This document shows positions 9,350 to 22,000 of a stretch of 64,000 nt of DNA, one piece after another (position 1 is the stretch's first letter; the number at the start of each line of letters is the position of its first letter). Under the pieces are notes generated by a model. It saw nothing but the letters and a program-made list of their open reading frames with translations, had not been told where the DNA came from and made no database searches. The DNA comes from Taxillus chinensis (lineage: Eukaryota; Streptophyta; Magnoliopsida; Santalales; Loranthaceae): contig CM042088.1 of assembly GCA_023512835.1 (NCBI GenBank), positions 30,095,164 through 30,159,163 on the forward strand, in the 5' to 3' direction. The position numbers were made by a program, and so were the translations under genes.

Positions 9350-10631
9350 GAGGTGATGAGGGAGTTTCACCGGTCTAGAGTTGCGTCGTGCATCCAGGGG
9401 GGTACGAAGATGTACCATGCGCTTCGGGGACATTTTTGGTGGCCAGGGGATGAAACGCGATGTAGCTGCCTTTGTTTCGCGGTGCCTCACGTGTCGGCAG
9501 GTGAAGGCCGAGCATCGGCGGCCGGCGGGCATGTTACGGCCCTTGCCCATAGCGGAGTGGAAGTGGGACCATATAGCGATGGATTTTGTGACTGGTCTTC
9601 CACCCACCACCTGGGCGGAAAGATATGATTTGGGTGATTGTGGATCGACTCACAAAGTCGGCCCATTTCCTTCTTGTTCGCGAGCGGGACTCTATTGGGA
9701 CCTTGAGTCAGGTGTACATGAACGAGATTGTGAGACCGCATGGCGTACCATCATCGGTTGTCTCGGACCGGGATTCGAGGTTCACTTCTCGTTTCGGGCA
9801 GGTTTCGCAGGAGGCTATGGGGACCAAGCTTCATCCGAGTACAGCCTTTCACCCTGAGACCGACGGTCGACCGAGCGGACGAATCGGACCATGGAGGACA
9901 TGTTGAGGGCTTGTGTGCTAGATTTTGGGGGTTCGTGGGCTACTCACCTTCCTTTGGTGGAGTTTGCCTACAACAACGGTTATCAGGCATCCATTGGGAT
10001 GGCTCCTTTTGAGGCGTTGTATGGACGGCCGTGTCGATCCCCTTTGTGTTGGACCGAGGTGGGGGAGACAGCTCTCTTGGGACCGCAGCTTGGTTCAAGA
10101 GGCTACCGAGAAGGTCAAGTTGATTCGTCGGCGTTTGTTGGCGGCTCGGAGTCGGCGAAATCTTATGCGGATCAGCGACGGCGACCTTTGGAGTTTTCGT
10201 TGGTGATCATGTGTTCCTTCGTGTCTCTCCACGTCGTGGACATCGACGGTTTGGGCGAGGTTCCAAGCTATCTCCGCGGTTTATTGGTCCTTTTGAGATT
10301 CTGGATCGTGTAGGGCTTGTGGCCTACCGGTTAGCGTTACCACCGCGGCCGAGTCGAGTGCACAACGTGTTTCACGTGTCCCGAGTTGCGGAAGTATCAC
10401 CCTGACCCCACTCACGTGATTGATTGGGGAACGTTGGACATTGAGGATGACATGTCCGTCATTGAGGCCCCTATTCGTATCCTCGATCGGCGAGAGAAGC
10501 TTTTGCGTGGTCGTGCTATTCCTTTGGTTCACGTGCTTTGTGGCAGCACCGTGGTATTGAGGAGGAGACATGGGAACGTGAGTCCGTGATGCGTGAAGCA
10601 CCCGGACTTGTTCGAGGACGAACAATCTTAA
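9350..10631 (+). pseudogene. Integrase and chromodomain-like tail of element B
   Basis: Zinc-binding N-terminus ([28 protein letters not shown]) at about 9,360-9,530. The catalytic triad is D at 9,582-9,584 (MDF), D at 9,766-9,768 (SDRDSRF) and E at 9,873-9,875 (before RTN). The C-terminal region has [13 protein letters not shown] and then the chromodomain-like block from ~10,386, ending LFEDEQS and stop near 10,631. Frameshifts near 9,430, 9,610, 9,870, 10,200 and 10,385 break it. Confidence 0.87.
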
Positions 10632-10961
10632 GCGTGGGAGGTGGCTGTTGGCCAAGGGATGGATAGTGATATTTTCTTGTGATGTGTTTTCTTGTATTCG
10701 TTGATGTATTTGTAGTCTTTTAAAGACATGTGTTCTTGTTTGTGATGTGCCTTGGGATGTGTATTCGTGCCATGTGGACACGTGTTATGTGCATCATTGT
10801 GGTTATGGATTATGGTGGTACTGTTATGTGCCGTTGTCTTTGTGTGTGGTGTATGACCCATTTGGGTGTTGTAGCTCGCCGTGTGGCAAATGGGTAGCTT
10901 GTGTTTGTTTTCCTCGTATGTCATTTCTTTTCGAGGACGAAAAGTCTTAAGGGGGAGAGGA
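10632..10961 (+). other. 3' UTR and polypurine tract of element B
   Basis: About 330 non-coding bases ending with a second FEDE-x-S-like segment and the polypurine tract AAGGGGGAGAGGA at 10,949-10,961, directly before the LTR. Confidence 0.85.
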
Positions 10962-12758
10962 TGTAATGACCCGTGTGTAACCCGTGTGTAAGGAGTTAAC
11001 CACAAACACCTTGGATGTTGGTACACAAGTTTAAGGTAAGAGATGAGCCCAAGAGGGGACTTTTGAGAGGTGCATGTGTCAAGCGATAGCGTACATTTAT
11101 GCCCTAGGAAGATGTTATGCGTTTCCAGGCGGTTTTAAGTTGTTTTGGCTGATCTTGGAGCTCACTTTTGACCTAGTAGATGGCCTCAAACAATTGGCGT
11201 GCAAGAACAAAAGTTTCTTAGAATGAGGTCCTCTATCTACCACAGAAATTTCAGAGCATTTGGAGCTGCACGTGAATTCACCCATTTCACGTGCAAGCAT
11301 ATTTTTGCTTCTCAGGCCTCTACAAGATGCAAGGAGACTTGGGGTAAAGTTTGGGTGCATTTGGAGCTGCACGCCAATTGGGGAATTGGCGTGCAAATTG
11401 GCGTGCAGGCATATTTTTGCATGGTTCCCTTGGTTTTGTCATTCTAAGGAACTTTCTCCAAAGGACCATGTTGAAATTCCGAGTATTTTGGCCTATATGG
11501 GTGCGGAAAGGTGGTAACTTGTGTGATCAAAACTACGTCGTTTTGATCCTGGGATTCACTTAATCAAAACTACGTCGTTTTGATGTTGTGTTGTCTATAT
11601 AAGGAGGAGGAGTCCCTCTGTTTTAGGTTTAGGGTTTGTTGCTTCACCGGCCGTCGCAGAGAGAGAAAGAGAGGGAAGGGGAGCTCCTGGTTGCTGCCGG
11701 GCGTCTTGCGTGGGTGGTCGGTGCTTCGTGGGTGGACGGCGTTCGGCTTGGGATCAGACCGTTCTTTGTGTTGTTGCGTTTTCCTTGAGGTAGGGGTTCT
11801 GTTCTTCCTAAATCCTCCTCCTGTCCTAGGGTCCTAGGGCAGAATATGAGATATCTGTTATATTATTTATATGTAAATTCATATAGGTGTGACCTCCTAT
11901 ATGAATGTTGGCCTTAATGGCATGTTGGTGTGATTCGTGGATTACATGCTATGTGTTCGATGAAATGCCTGTGTGAATATAGCCGTATGCATATGCCCAT
12001 TACGTGTTTGGTAATATGCCCGTGTGGCTGGATTTGTGGTTTAGTGTATGTGTCTTGTGTGTTTGCTCTATTTTCTGAATGGTTGGGTTTGTGCGCTTGT
12101 GAACGGGTGCACACCAAGTGTTTGGTGGTATGCTCGAGTGACCATGTGTGTTGTGTGCTTGATCGTGGTATCCGGCCTGAAGAGGCGGTTAAAGAACTTT
12201 GCCTGAGAGGCGGTTAAATCACTTGGCCTGAAGAGGCGGTTAAATAACTTGGCCTGAAGAGGCGGTTAAATCACTTGTGTTTTGTGTGGTGGATAATTGT
12301 GACGACCGATGTGGTTTGTTATTGTTTGTTGAGATTGTTGTAACACGTCATCGCACCTGTGCACATGCATGTAGCCGCTAGGAGCATGGGAAGGGTTGGG
12401 AGACTTGATCCCTACCGAGCCGTGGTTGCTCACCCCTCCTACTGTGTTTGCTTGTTTTCTAGGGGCTTACAGGCGTTAGGTGGATACACCAAGGTGGAAG
12501 ACCTTATCCATTTTACTCTTCCATTTATGTTGTTTTCTTTTATGGGAACCGATGTAACCCCAAGTGGGGATGGGATTGGAAAGAATTCTGTTGTAATAAA
12601 CTGGTTTGGAATATTTTTATGAATATTACTTTCTTGAATGGGTTGTGGATGTTTGAAATGTAAAATTCTTGGTTTGTATCCTAACCCCTTTGCCCTCCGT
12701 GTGGGTAAAAGGGGAGTCACGTACCGGTTTCCTCGGGTTGGAAATCCGGGGCGTGACA
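10962..12758 (+). repeat. 3' LTR of element B
   Basis: TGTAATG to GCGTGACA, 1,797 bp. The two U3 near-palindromes are at 11,526-11,547 and 11,563-11,584, the TATA box near 11,597, the 11-bp-arm hairpin at 11,877-11,906 and the tandem GCGGTTAAA repeats at about 12,172-12,276. The flank CCAGG (12,759-12,763) is the presumed target site, but the partner copy is outside the window. Confidence 0.92.
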
Positions 12759-13125
12759 CCAGGTGACCTCTGTCTGAATTCAGAATATATAGGTTATGAT
12801 CTACTATTCTTCTGCTAAAATTCATTCTCTTCAAATACCCATCTAGTCAGCTATACCATGCTCTAGGAGCTTTCTTGAGGCCATACAAAGCTTTCTTCAA
12901 TCGACATACATGTGTCTCATCATCAACAATCTATATTCCATCTAGTTACTCAATATAAACCTCTTCTTTTAGCAATCCATTTAGAAATGCAGACTTTACA
13001 TCCATTTGATAAACCTTGAATTTCTTGTGTGCTGCTAATGCCAGAAACATCCTAATTGTTTCTAGCCTTGCCACTAGTCCAAACGTTTCATCTACATTAA
13101 TATCCTTAATCTGTGAGTACCCTTT
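12759..13125 (-). pseudogene. Copia K reverse transcriptase, middle part
   Basis: Minus-strand pieces YSQIKDINVDETFGLVARLETIRMFLA and KFKVYQMDVKSAFLNGLLKEEVYIE (12,946-13,120), then KKALYGLKKAPRAWYS and KRMNFSRRIVDHNLYIL. FLNGLLKEEVYIE and KALYGLK are copia reverse-transcriptase signatures. Stops interrupt the frame after EEVYIE and within WYS-LDGYL. It joins on the right, across the solo LTR 13,126-14,977, to RNKAQLVCKG. Confidence 0.88.
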
Positions 13126-14977
13126 TGATCGGGGGGATTTATACCTCCTTTTTAGGGCCATTTTGGGTACATTTCTATACTCTTTTGCTTCATTTATTGC
13201 CCAATTGAGCTACATTATTATATTTTTATGCCGTAACCCGAAAAAGAGGATTTCTTGTAGTTTTTATGGTATTTTGCTATATTTTGACAGGAATCCAAAA
13301 ATTGAAGAGGAATTCACCAGATCATCAAAAGGGAGATGAAATCCCAAAGACCTAAAGAACATGACGACCAAATTTCAAGTTGGTCGGATGAAGGTCGGGT
13401 GAAGGACCTTCACCCGACCAGGTTGGATGAAGCCCAAATTGCACCATTGGAGTCTTGGAAGCTCAAGAACGATACTTTCCTTCTGGTCGGGTGAAATTCG
13501 AGGTGGTCTGGTGTTGGTCGGGTGAAGGTCGAGTGAAGGATTCTTCACCCGACCAGGTCGATTAAAGCTAATTTTCTTATATATGGAGTCTTTAAGCTTC
13601 ACTGAAGACACTTTCTTTCTGGTCGGGTGAAATTCGAGGTGGTCTGTTGTTGGTCGGGTGAAGGTCGGGTGAAAGTCAGGTGAAGCCTTCTTCACTGAAC
13701 CAACCCCAAATTTTGGCGTTGGAATCCTCATTTTTGCAGCTCACTTATTCTTTTCTGGACCGAAGTCATTTGAACAAAGGACAAGCACCAAACATTCAAG
13801 TCAAAGGGAAATTAATGGAAGAAATTCAAATTTAAAAATGTGCTTTGCATTGAGGCTGGAGTCTTTTTGGGATTTAAAAGAATGATAAAGGTCATTATTT
13901 AATCTTTTTTTCAAATTCAAAAACAAGGAGTTACAAGAGATTAATTAGGGAGTATTTATTTGGAGAAATAATGGGAAACTCAAATATTTAAATTCAGCTT
14001 AGAAAGCTATAAAAGGGCATCAATTCATCATTTGTAATAATCCAATTATCATCCAATTTTCTACCATTCTATTTTTACAATTCCATCGTCATCTAGAGTA
14101 TAGAAAGAGAGATTGAAGAAGGTTTGAGGTTTCACTTGGAGCTTAAAGGCAATCTGCTTGGAAAAGAAGATCAACCTTGGAAATTTTTGGTCAATATAGG
14201 CAAGCAATTCTTTTGTTATTCTTATTCCATGTATTGTAATTTTATTGTTTCCAATTATACTATGGAAGTTTAAAAACCCTTGATTGGGGTTAGGATGGAG
14301 TTTGATGTAATAAATTAATTTGAAATATTTTAGTTTAATCTTTTTCACCTTGTGAGTGTTTATTGAATATCTTGGGATAAAATATAAAATGGACTTGATC
14401 ACTTTATTTTATCATCATAGGTATTTATGTGAAGGATTAAAAAATGAAGCATAGTTACTAGAAAAGACAAGATAATAAAACTAAGGGTTGCATAATTTGC
14501 GACAGCCAGTGTAAAACCTAGGATACCAAGTTAAGAGTGGGTGTGATGCTAGGTCTAGACTAAACAACCCAAATCTTAATGGGTCACTGGTTCCCCATGC
14601 TAGGGTGTACACATGAATTATGGCACTTGAAAAAGGTAATTCATGCATTAGAGGTTGGGTATTAAACATGATCACAAGGAAAGAATTATATTGAACTAAG
14701 ACATAATTTTGGGAAAATACATCAAATGAAATCATAACTCCAATCGCCTTTATCAATTGAACTTATCTCTACTTGAAAAAGCATTTCTCCATCTCTCACA
14801 TTCCTTCAAACAAATTATTTAAATTCAGTTATGTTTTTATATTAATATCATCCAAAAAATTCTTTATAAGCTAGTTAAAATTTCTAATTTCTTCATTCTT
14901 CCCTTAGGTTCGATATCCGGACTTAAAAATCCACTTTATTACTTGTCACGATTTGTATACTTGCAAATTGTTGATCA
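13126..14977 (+). repeat. Solo LTR, Tat/Athila-like
   Basis: Runs from TGATCGGGGGG to GTTGATCA, 1,852 bp, flanked by CCTTT at 13,121-13,125 and 14,978-14,982. It sits exactly between the copia codons for CKG and YSQ. TATAAAAG is at 14,009-14,016. The end (ATCCGGACTTAAAAATCC, TTACTTGTCACGATTTGTA, TACTTGC) resembles Tat/Athila-type LTR ends. GGTCGGGTGAA motifs repeat at 13,380-13,690. No internal domain is present, so it is a solo LTR left by recombination. Confidence 0.88.
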
Positions 14978-16573
14978 CCTTTGCATACCAATTGTGCCTT
15001 GTTCCTTACAACCTTGCCATCCTCATTCAATTTATTTATGAATACCCACTCTGTACCGATGACATTCTTGTTCTTTGGTCTAGGAACTAGCTCCCATGTC
15101 TTATTCTTCTCTATTTGATCCAGCTCCTCGTTCATTGCTGTAATCAAGGCTTTATCCACTACTGCTTCTCCAACAGACTTTGATTCTATTTTTGAGAGAA
15201 GTACAGTAGCTCTAGAAAATTTTCTCCTGGTGGTTACACCTGCCTTGGGATCACCAAGGATCCTTGTCATGCACATTGGACCATGTCCTCCTGGTTCTTT
15301 TACTTGACTCTTCTCCAGGATTGGACTCTGCTTCCTCATCTTCATCAGACTTCTCTGAGTCTGTGTCTTCCTTTTTCTTTTCCTTTTTATCCGCAGATTC
15401 ATTTTCTTTCTAAGGTTCTTCTTCTTCAAATTATGGATCTTCATATTCATTCACATCCTTCTTCCAGTTCTCATCAAATTTAACTTCGCTAGAAGTTATG
15501 ACCTTTCCAAGTCTTGGAAGAAATACTCTATATCCTTTAGTATGATATCAATACCCAACAAACATTCCTTCCTCAGATCTGACATGAAACTTGCCTTTTC
15601 CTTGCTCTTTTATTTTCATATATAAAACAAGAACTTCCAAAGATTCTAAAGTAATTGGTTGTTGACTTCTTTCCACACCATAATTCATAAGGTGTGCAGT
15701 CTATTCTTGGCCTCAATGTTACTTTGTTCAGTAGATGTACTGTTGTTCTTGTTACCTTTGTCCAGAACCTTGCATGGAGATTAGCTTCCAACAGTAAGGT
15801 TATGCCCATTTCAATGACAACCCTATTCTTCCTTTCAACAACCCCATTCTGCTGTGGAGTTCTTGTTGTTGATAATTGATCTTGAATCCCATGTTTATTT
15901 AAGTATCTTTCAAAGGCTTCATTGGTAAACTCAGTACATTGATCAGATCTTAAAATCTTGATTGTGTGTACACTATCATTTTCTGCCATTTTTTTGTACT
16001 TCTTGAAGCACTCCAGAGCTTCTGTCTTGTGCCTTAGATACATAATACAAGTTTTTCTGGTGAAGTCTTCCACAAACATGATAAAATATCTTTTACCGTT
16101 AAGTCCCTTATTCCTCATAGGTCCACACAAGTCATTATGAACAATTTCTAGAGCTGCTTCTAAGCTATACTCCTTCACTTTGTAATGAAATCTGGTCTGT
16201 TTTCCCTGTAAGTGCGCTGAGCAGACATGTTCTCTTTCTTTTTTGATGTCTGGATGTCTCTAATGGCCTTGCAATTTACAAGCCTCCTCATATTCTTTTG
16301 ATTGAGACGTCCTAGTCTTTTATGCCAGAGTTCATTCACTTCAACCTTAGTTATATGACAGCTATGGGTCTTGTTTTCATCAATCACATACAAGTCCCTA
16401 TATGTCCTTCTTCCAGCTACTACTGTGTTGCAATTTTCTCTTTTTACTTGACAACTAGTTTTGGTAAAGGTCACTTCATGACCTGCATCATACAACTGAC
16501 TAACGGATGCTAGATTGTATTTCAACCCTTCAACGTGCACGACATCCTTCATTTTGTTCTTTAGGTCACCTGT
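14978..16573 (-). pseudogene. Copia K GAG-pre-integrase, integrase and start of reverse transcriptase
   Basis: Right to left on the minus strand: DVVHVEGLKYNLASVSQLYDAG and ELWHKRLGRLNQKNMRRLV (GAG-pre-integrase, 16,290-16,560). The integrase core follows with HNDLCGPM (D), KILRSDQCTEFTNEAFE (D) and TPQQNGVVERKNR (E) at 15,640-16,150, then ELWCGKKSTTNYFRIFG. Reverse transcriptase begins with NKTWELVPRPKNKNVIGTEWVF at 14,990-15,110. It is broken by a stop or frameshift near 15,410, near 15,570 and before the integrase core near 16,180. Copia order (integrase before reverse transcriptase) is clear. Confidence 0.9.
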
Positions 16574-18260
16574 TGTCACGCCCCGGATTTCCAACCCGAG
16601 GAAACCGGCACGTGACTCCCCTTTTACCCACACGGAGGGCAAAGGGGTTAGGATACAAACCAAGAATTTTACATTTCAAACATCCACAACCCATTCAAGA
16701 AAGTAATATTCATAAAAATATTCCAAACCAGTTTATTACAACAGAATTCTTTCCAATCCCATCCCCACTGGGGTTACATCAGTTCCCATAAAAGAAAACA
16801 ACATAAATGGAAGAGTAAAATGGATAAGGTCTTCCACCTTGGTGTACCCACCTAACGCCTGTAAGTCCCCTGGAAAACAAGCAAACACAGTAGGAGGGGT
16901 GAGCAACCACGGCTCGGTAGGGATCAAGTCTCCCCAACCCTTCCCATGCTCCTAGCGGCTACATGCATGTGCACAGGTGCGGTGACGTGTTACAACAATC
17001 TCAACAAACAATAACAAACCACATCGGTCGTCACAATTATCCACCACACAAAACACAAGTGATTTAACCGCCTCTTCAGGCCAAGTTATTTAACCGCCTC
17101 TTCAGGCCAAGTGATTTAACCGCCTCTTCAGGCCAAGTGATTTAACCGCCTCTCAGGCAAAGTTCTTTAACCGCCTCTTCAGGCCGGATACCACAGTCAA
17201 GCACACAACACACATGGTCACTCGAGCATACCACCAAACACTTGGTGTGCACCCGTTCACAAGCGCACAAACCCAACCATTCAGGAAAATAGAGCAAACA
17301 CACAAGCACACATACACTAAACCACAAATCCAGCCACACAGGCATATTACCAAACACGTAATGGGCATATGCATACAGCTATATTCACACAGGCATTTCA
17401 TCGAACACAAAGCATGTAATCCACGAATCACACCAACATGCCATCGAAGGCCAACATTCATATAGGAGGTCACACCTATATGAATTTACATATAAATAAT
17501 ATAACGAGATATCTCATATTCCGCCCTAGGACCCTAGGACAGAGGAGGATTTAGGAAGAACAGAACCCCTACCTCAAGGAAAACGCAACAACACAACAAC
17601 GGCCGATCCCAAGCCGAACGCCGTCCACCCACGAGTCACCGACCACCCACGCAAGACGCCCGGCGGCAACCAGGAGCTCTCCTTCCCTCTCTCTCTCTCT
17701 GCGACGGCTGGTGAAGCAACAAACCCTAAACCTAAAACAGAGGGACTCCTCCTCCTTATATAGACAACACAACATCAAAACGACGTAGTTTTGATTAAGT
17801 GAATCTCAGGATCAAAACGACGTAGTTTTGATCACACAAGTTACCACCTTTCCGCACCCATATAGGCCAAAATACTCGAATTTCAACATGGTCCTTTGGA
17901 GAAAGTTCCTTAGAATGACAAAACCAAGGGAACCATGCAAAAATATGGCTGCACGCCAATTTGCACGTGAATTCCCAATTCACGTGCACCTCCATATGGA
18001 CTCCAAATGCTCTCAAACTTCACCCCTAGCCTCCTTGCATCATTTAGAAGACAATTACACTTGCACGTGAATTGGACCCATATCACGTGCACCTCACATA
18101 CATGTCCATTTGGCCTGAAACTTCGTGGTAGATAGAGGACACCATTCTAAGCATCTTTCCTTTTGCACGTGAATTCATTGGAGTCCATTTACTAGGTCAA
18201 AATCTAGAAAAACTCTACTCCGGAGGTAAAACCGACTAACTCAAGGTACGGGTCCTTACA
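16574..18260 (-). repeat. 3' LTR of element C
   Basis: 1,687 bp, TGTAAGGACCCG to GCGTGACA on the minus strand. U3 near-palindromes at 17,774-17,795 and 17,811-17,832, TATA near 17,757, hairpin 17,456-17,485, tandem GCGGTTAAA repeats about 17,059-17,185, and G-box palindromes at 17,963-17,987 and 18,063-18,090. Its U3 start differs from elements A and B, so it is a separate subfamily shared with E. Confidence 0.93.
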
Positions 18261-18584
18261 TCCTCTCCCCCTTCGGACTTTTCGTCCTCGAAAAGAAATG
18301 ACATAAGAGGAAAAACGAACACAAGCTACCCATTGCCACACGGCGAGCCACAACACCCTAATGGGTCATACACCACACACAAGACAACAAAGACATAACA
18401 AGTACCACCATAATCCATAACCACAATAATGCACACAACACTTCCACATGGCACAAATACACATCTCAAAGCACATCACATTAAGCACATGTCTTTAAAA
18501 GACAAAACAAATACATCAACTACTACAAGAAAACACATCACAAGAAAACACAACACTATCCCTTGGCCAAACCACCTCCCACGC
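18261..18584 (-). other. Polypurine tract and 3' UTR of element C
   Basis: The polypurine tract is the complement of TCCTCTCCCCCTT at 18,261-18,273. The remainder up to the pol stop is the non-coding 3' UTR with no further ORF. Confidence 0.85.
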
Positions 18585-19990
18585 TTAAGATTGTTCGTCC
18601 TCGAACAAGTCCAGGGTGCCGCGCACGCATCACGGACTCACGTTCCCATGTCTCCTCCTCAATACCACGGTGTTGCCACAAGCACGCGAACCAAAGGAAT
18701 AGCACGACCACGCAATAGCTTCTCTCGCCGATCTAGGATACGGATAGGGGCCTCAATGACGGACATGTCATCCTCGATGTCCAACGTCCCCCAATCAATC
18801 ACATGAGTGGGGTCGGGGTGATACTTCCTGCAACCGGGACACGTGAAATACGTTGTGCACTCGACTCGGCCGTGGTGGTAACGCTAACCGGTAGGCCACA
18901 GGCCCTACACGATCCGGAATCTCAAAAGGACCAATAAACCGCGGAGAGAGCTTGGAACCCCGCCCAAACCGTCGATGACCACGACGTGGAGAGACACGAA
19001 GGAACACATGATCACCAACAGAAAACTCCAAGGGGCGCCGCCGCTGATTCGCATAAGATCTCTCGCCGACTCGAGCCGACAACAAACGCCGACGGATCAA
19101 CTTGACCTTCTCGGTAGCCTCTTGAACCAACTGCGGTCCCAAGAGAGCCGTCTCCCCCACCTCGGTCCAACACAAAGGGGATCGACACGGCCGTCCATAC
19201 AACGCCTCAAAAGGAGCCATCCCAATGGATGCTTGATAACCGTTGTTGTAGGCAAACTCCACCAAAGGAAGGTGAGTTGCCCACGAACCCCCAAAATCTA
19301 GCACACAAGCCCTCAACATGTCCTCCATGGTCTGATTTGTCCGCTCGGTCGACCGTCGATCTCAGGGTGAAAGGCTGTACTCGGATGAAGCTTGGTCCCC
19401 ATAGCCTCCTGCAAACCTGCCCAGAAACGAGAAGTGAACCTCGAATCCCGGTCCGAGACAACCGATGATGGTACGCCATGCGGTCTCACAATCTCGTTCA
19501 TGTACAACTGACTCAAGGTCCCAATAGAGTCCCGCTCGCGAACGACAAGGAAATGGGCCGACTTTGTGAGTCGATCCACAATCACCCAAATCATATCTTT
19601 CCGCCCGGTGGTGGGTGGAAGACCAATCACAAAATCCATCGCTATATGGTCCCACTTCCACTCCGCTATGGGCAAGGGCTGTAACATGCCCGCCGGCCGC
19701 GATGCTCGGCCTTCACCTGCCGACACGTGAGGCACCGCGAAACAAAGGCAGCTACATCGCGTTTCATCCCTGGCCACCAAAAATGTCCCCGAAGCGCATG
19801 GTACATCTTCGTACCCCCTGGATGCACAGCAACTCTAGACCGGTGAAACTCCCTCATCACCTCATCCCCGAGGGAAGAAGCCACGACCAACCGCCCCTGA
19901 AATGACAACTCATGCTCGGGACCCTCTGTCCGATCCCCAGGATAGCTCCCCCGGCCTCAATACGGGCACGGAGAACCTCACACTCAATGT
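18585..19990 (-). pseudogene. Integrase and chromodomain-like tail of element C
   Basis: The stop complement lies at 18,585-18,587. Right to left: [22 protein letters not shown] and [11 protein letters not shown] (zinc finger, 19,700-19,830), [63 protein letters not shown], then the chromodomain-like tail. One block from 18,795 to 19,328 is intact for 177 residues. Frames break near 19,330 (the E of the triad), 19,690 and 18,830. Confidence 0.88.
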
Positions 19991-21500
19991 CACCCGACTG
20001 TCCCTCCCGGACGCGCCTGGTACAACTCAGGCACTACCACCAAAGGACTCGGGACTGTCCCACCATCATGAACAACGGCTGCGTGCAGTAACGTCGCCAA
20101 CCGCTCCATCGGCTTCCACTCTCTCACGGCCACCTCGGCTTTCCCTTTTCGGCTCAACGCATCGGCCACAACATTTCCCTTGCCCGGGGTATAGGCAAGA
20201 GTAAAATCAAAGGTCCGCAAATACTCCACCCATCTCCTTTGCCTCAAATTCAAGTCCTTCGAGTAAAGATGTACGAAGGCTCTTGTGATCCGAGAACACC
20301 ACAAACTTTTCTCCCAAGAGGTAGTGCTACCAACTCTTCAGGGCGAAGATGACAGCCGCTAACTCAAGGTCATGAGTAGGATAATTCTGCTCATGAGGCT
20401 TCAGCTGCCTCGACCCATAAGCTACCACACTGTGCTCCCGCATAAGCACACACCCCAAACCAACCCTGGACGCATCACAATACACCTCATATGGAATATC
20501 CTCCCTAGGCAACCTCAACACAGGTGCGGTGGTCAAACGGGTTTTGAGAGTCTCAAACGCCCGCCGACACTTGTCGGTCCAATCAAACTTCACGCCCTTC
20601 CGAGTCAACGCCGTCATAGGAGCCGCCAAACGGGAGAACCCCTCTACAAAACGACGATAGTACCCCGCCAAACCAAGAAAACTACGGATCTCAAAAACGT
20701 TGGTTGGCCTCGCCCACGATGCCACGGCCTCAATCTTGGCCGGGTCCACCCTAACTCCCTCAGTGACACCACATGGCCAAGAAAGTGAACCTCCTGCAGA
20801 CCAAAACTCACACTTGCTAAACTTAGCAAACAGTGCCTGGTCCCTCAAGGTTTGAAACACTTGTTGCCAAGTGCTCCACATGTTCCTTCTCGGTCTTGGA
20901 ATACACCAAGATATCGTCGATAAACACCACCACGAACGAGTCTAGGTATGGAGCAAAGACTTGGTTCATCAAATGCATGAACACCGCTGGTGCATTAGTG
21001 AGCCCGAAAGGCATCACTACCCACTCATAATGCCCATACCGCACCGAAAAGCCGTCTTAGGGATGTCCTCCTCCCTAACCCCCGAGCCGGTGATACCCCG
21101 ACCGTAAATCTATCTTGGAAAACCACTGGGCCCCACTCAATTGGTCAAACAGGTCATCTATCCGAGGCAACGGGTACTTGTTCTTCACGATCCACTGAAT
21201 TCGACTTCTGTAGTCGATGCAAGAGACGAAGCGTGCCATCGGCCTTCTTAGCAAAGAGCACCGGAGCACCCCAAGGTGAGGTACTCGGTCCGATATACCC
21301 CTGGCCCACCAACTCCTCGATTTGCCTCCGAAGCTCCCTCAACTCTGCTGGCCCCATACGATACGCTACTTGGGAAATCGGACCCGTCCCCGGTACCAAC
21401 TCAATGGTGAACTCCACACTCCTCTTAGGTGGCAAACTCCTCAACCGCTCGGGAAAAACATCCCTGAAATTGGTCCACAACAGCGGGCCACACCCTCTTT
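19990..21500 (-). pseudogene. Reverse transcriptase and RNase H of element C
   Basis: Right to left: [100 protein letters not shown] (catalytic DD, about 20,915), [19 protein letters not shown] block, and RNase [15 protein letters not shown] with [15 protein letters not shown]. Indels near 20,330, 20,830, 21,045 and 21,220 split it into five frames. Confidence 0.88.
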
Positions 21501-22000
21501 TCCACCTTACCCTCCTCAGCAAAGGTCGGGCTGCTAACCTGTGGGTAATGGCACCCCACCTGGTCCAACACCGGCCCGGCCCGACTCGCCTCACAATCCC
21601 ACTCCCCCTGCAGGGTGCAAGAGGTCCCTGCAGGTGTCACGAAGGTCACACGCCGCCGATAACAATCTATCTTGGCCTGGAAAGCCATAAGCCAATCCAT
21701 ACCCAAGATCAGGTCAAACGTTCTCAAAGGCATCACATGCAAGTCAAAACTCGGCTCCACCTCGCCTATGGTTAACACACGGTCCACGACACACTTGCCG
21801 TACCTCAATCATGCCTCCTACCGGAGACTCCACAACTAGGGGCCTCGCGGCCTCCACACAAGCTAACCCCAAGCCGTCTATTACAAGCTCAGCAACAAAC
21901 GAACATGATGCACCCGTATCGAAAAGAACGAAGCTAATGTACGGGAGATCAAGAGGGTACCTCTAACCACCGATGGTCCTGCTCCACCCTCACGGTGGTG
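21501..22000 (-). pseudogene. Protease region of element C
   Basis: The active-site motif DTGAS is encoded by the complement of 21,906-21,920. It is upstream of an intact block LTIGEVEPSFDLHVMPLRTFDLILGMDWL (21,640-21,780). A frameshift just upstream of the active site separates the DTGAS codons from RGTLLISRTLA. Confidence 0.83.

Larger units (their letters stand above)
5623..12758 (+). mobile_element. Gypsy element B (Tekay/Del type), lacking 5' LTR
   Basis: Plus-strand Ty3/gypsy element: leader, gag, protease, reverse transcriptase, RNase H, integrase, chromodomain-like tail, polypurine tract and 3' LTR. The 5' LTR and PBS are missing because the tandem duplication restarts within the leader. 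It is the same insertion as element A, duplicated. It cannot transpose by itself as given, having one LTR and many frameshifts. Confidence 0.9.
5623..14207 (+). repeat. Tandem duplication, unit 2
   Basis: Second, full-length unit of the duplication. It starts inside the leader of gypsy element B, with no 5' LTR or PBS, and runs to about 14,207 inside the Tat-like solo LTR. Unit 2 then continues into the rest of that LTR without a break, so the right end (14,207 onward) looks like original sequence and the join at 5,613-5,636 is the new one. Confidence 0.82.

Noticed and set aside
5623..12758. Element B as an independent insertion next to element A
   Set aside because: A and B share the same 3' flank and the same solo LTR in that flank, so duplication is the only simple explanation.
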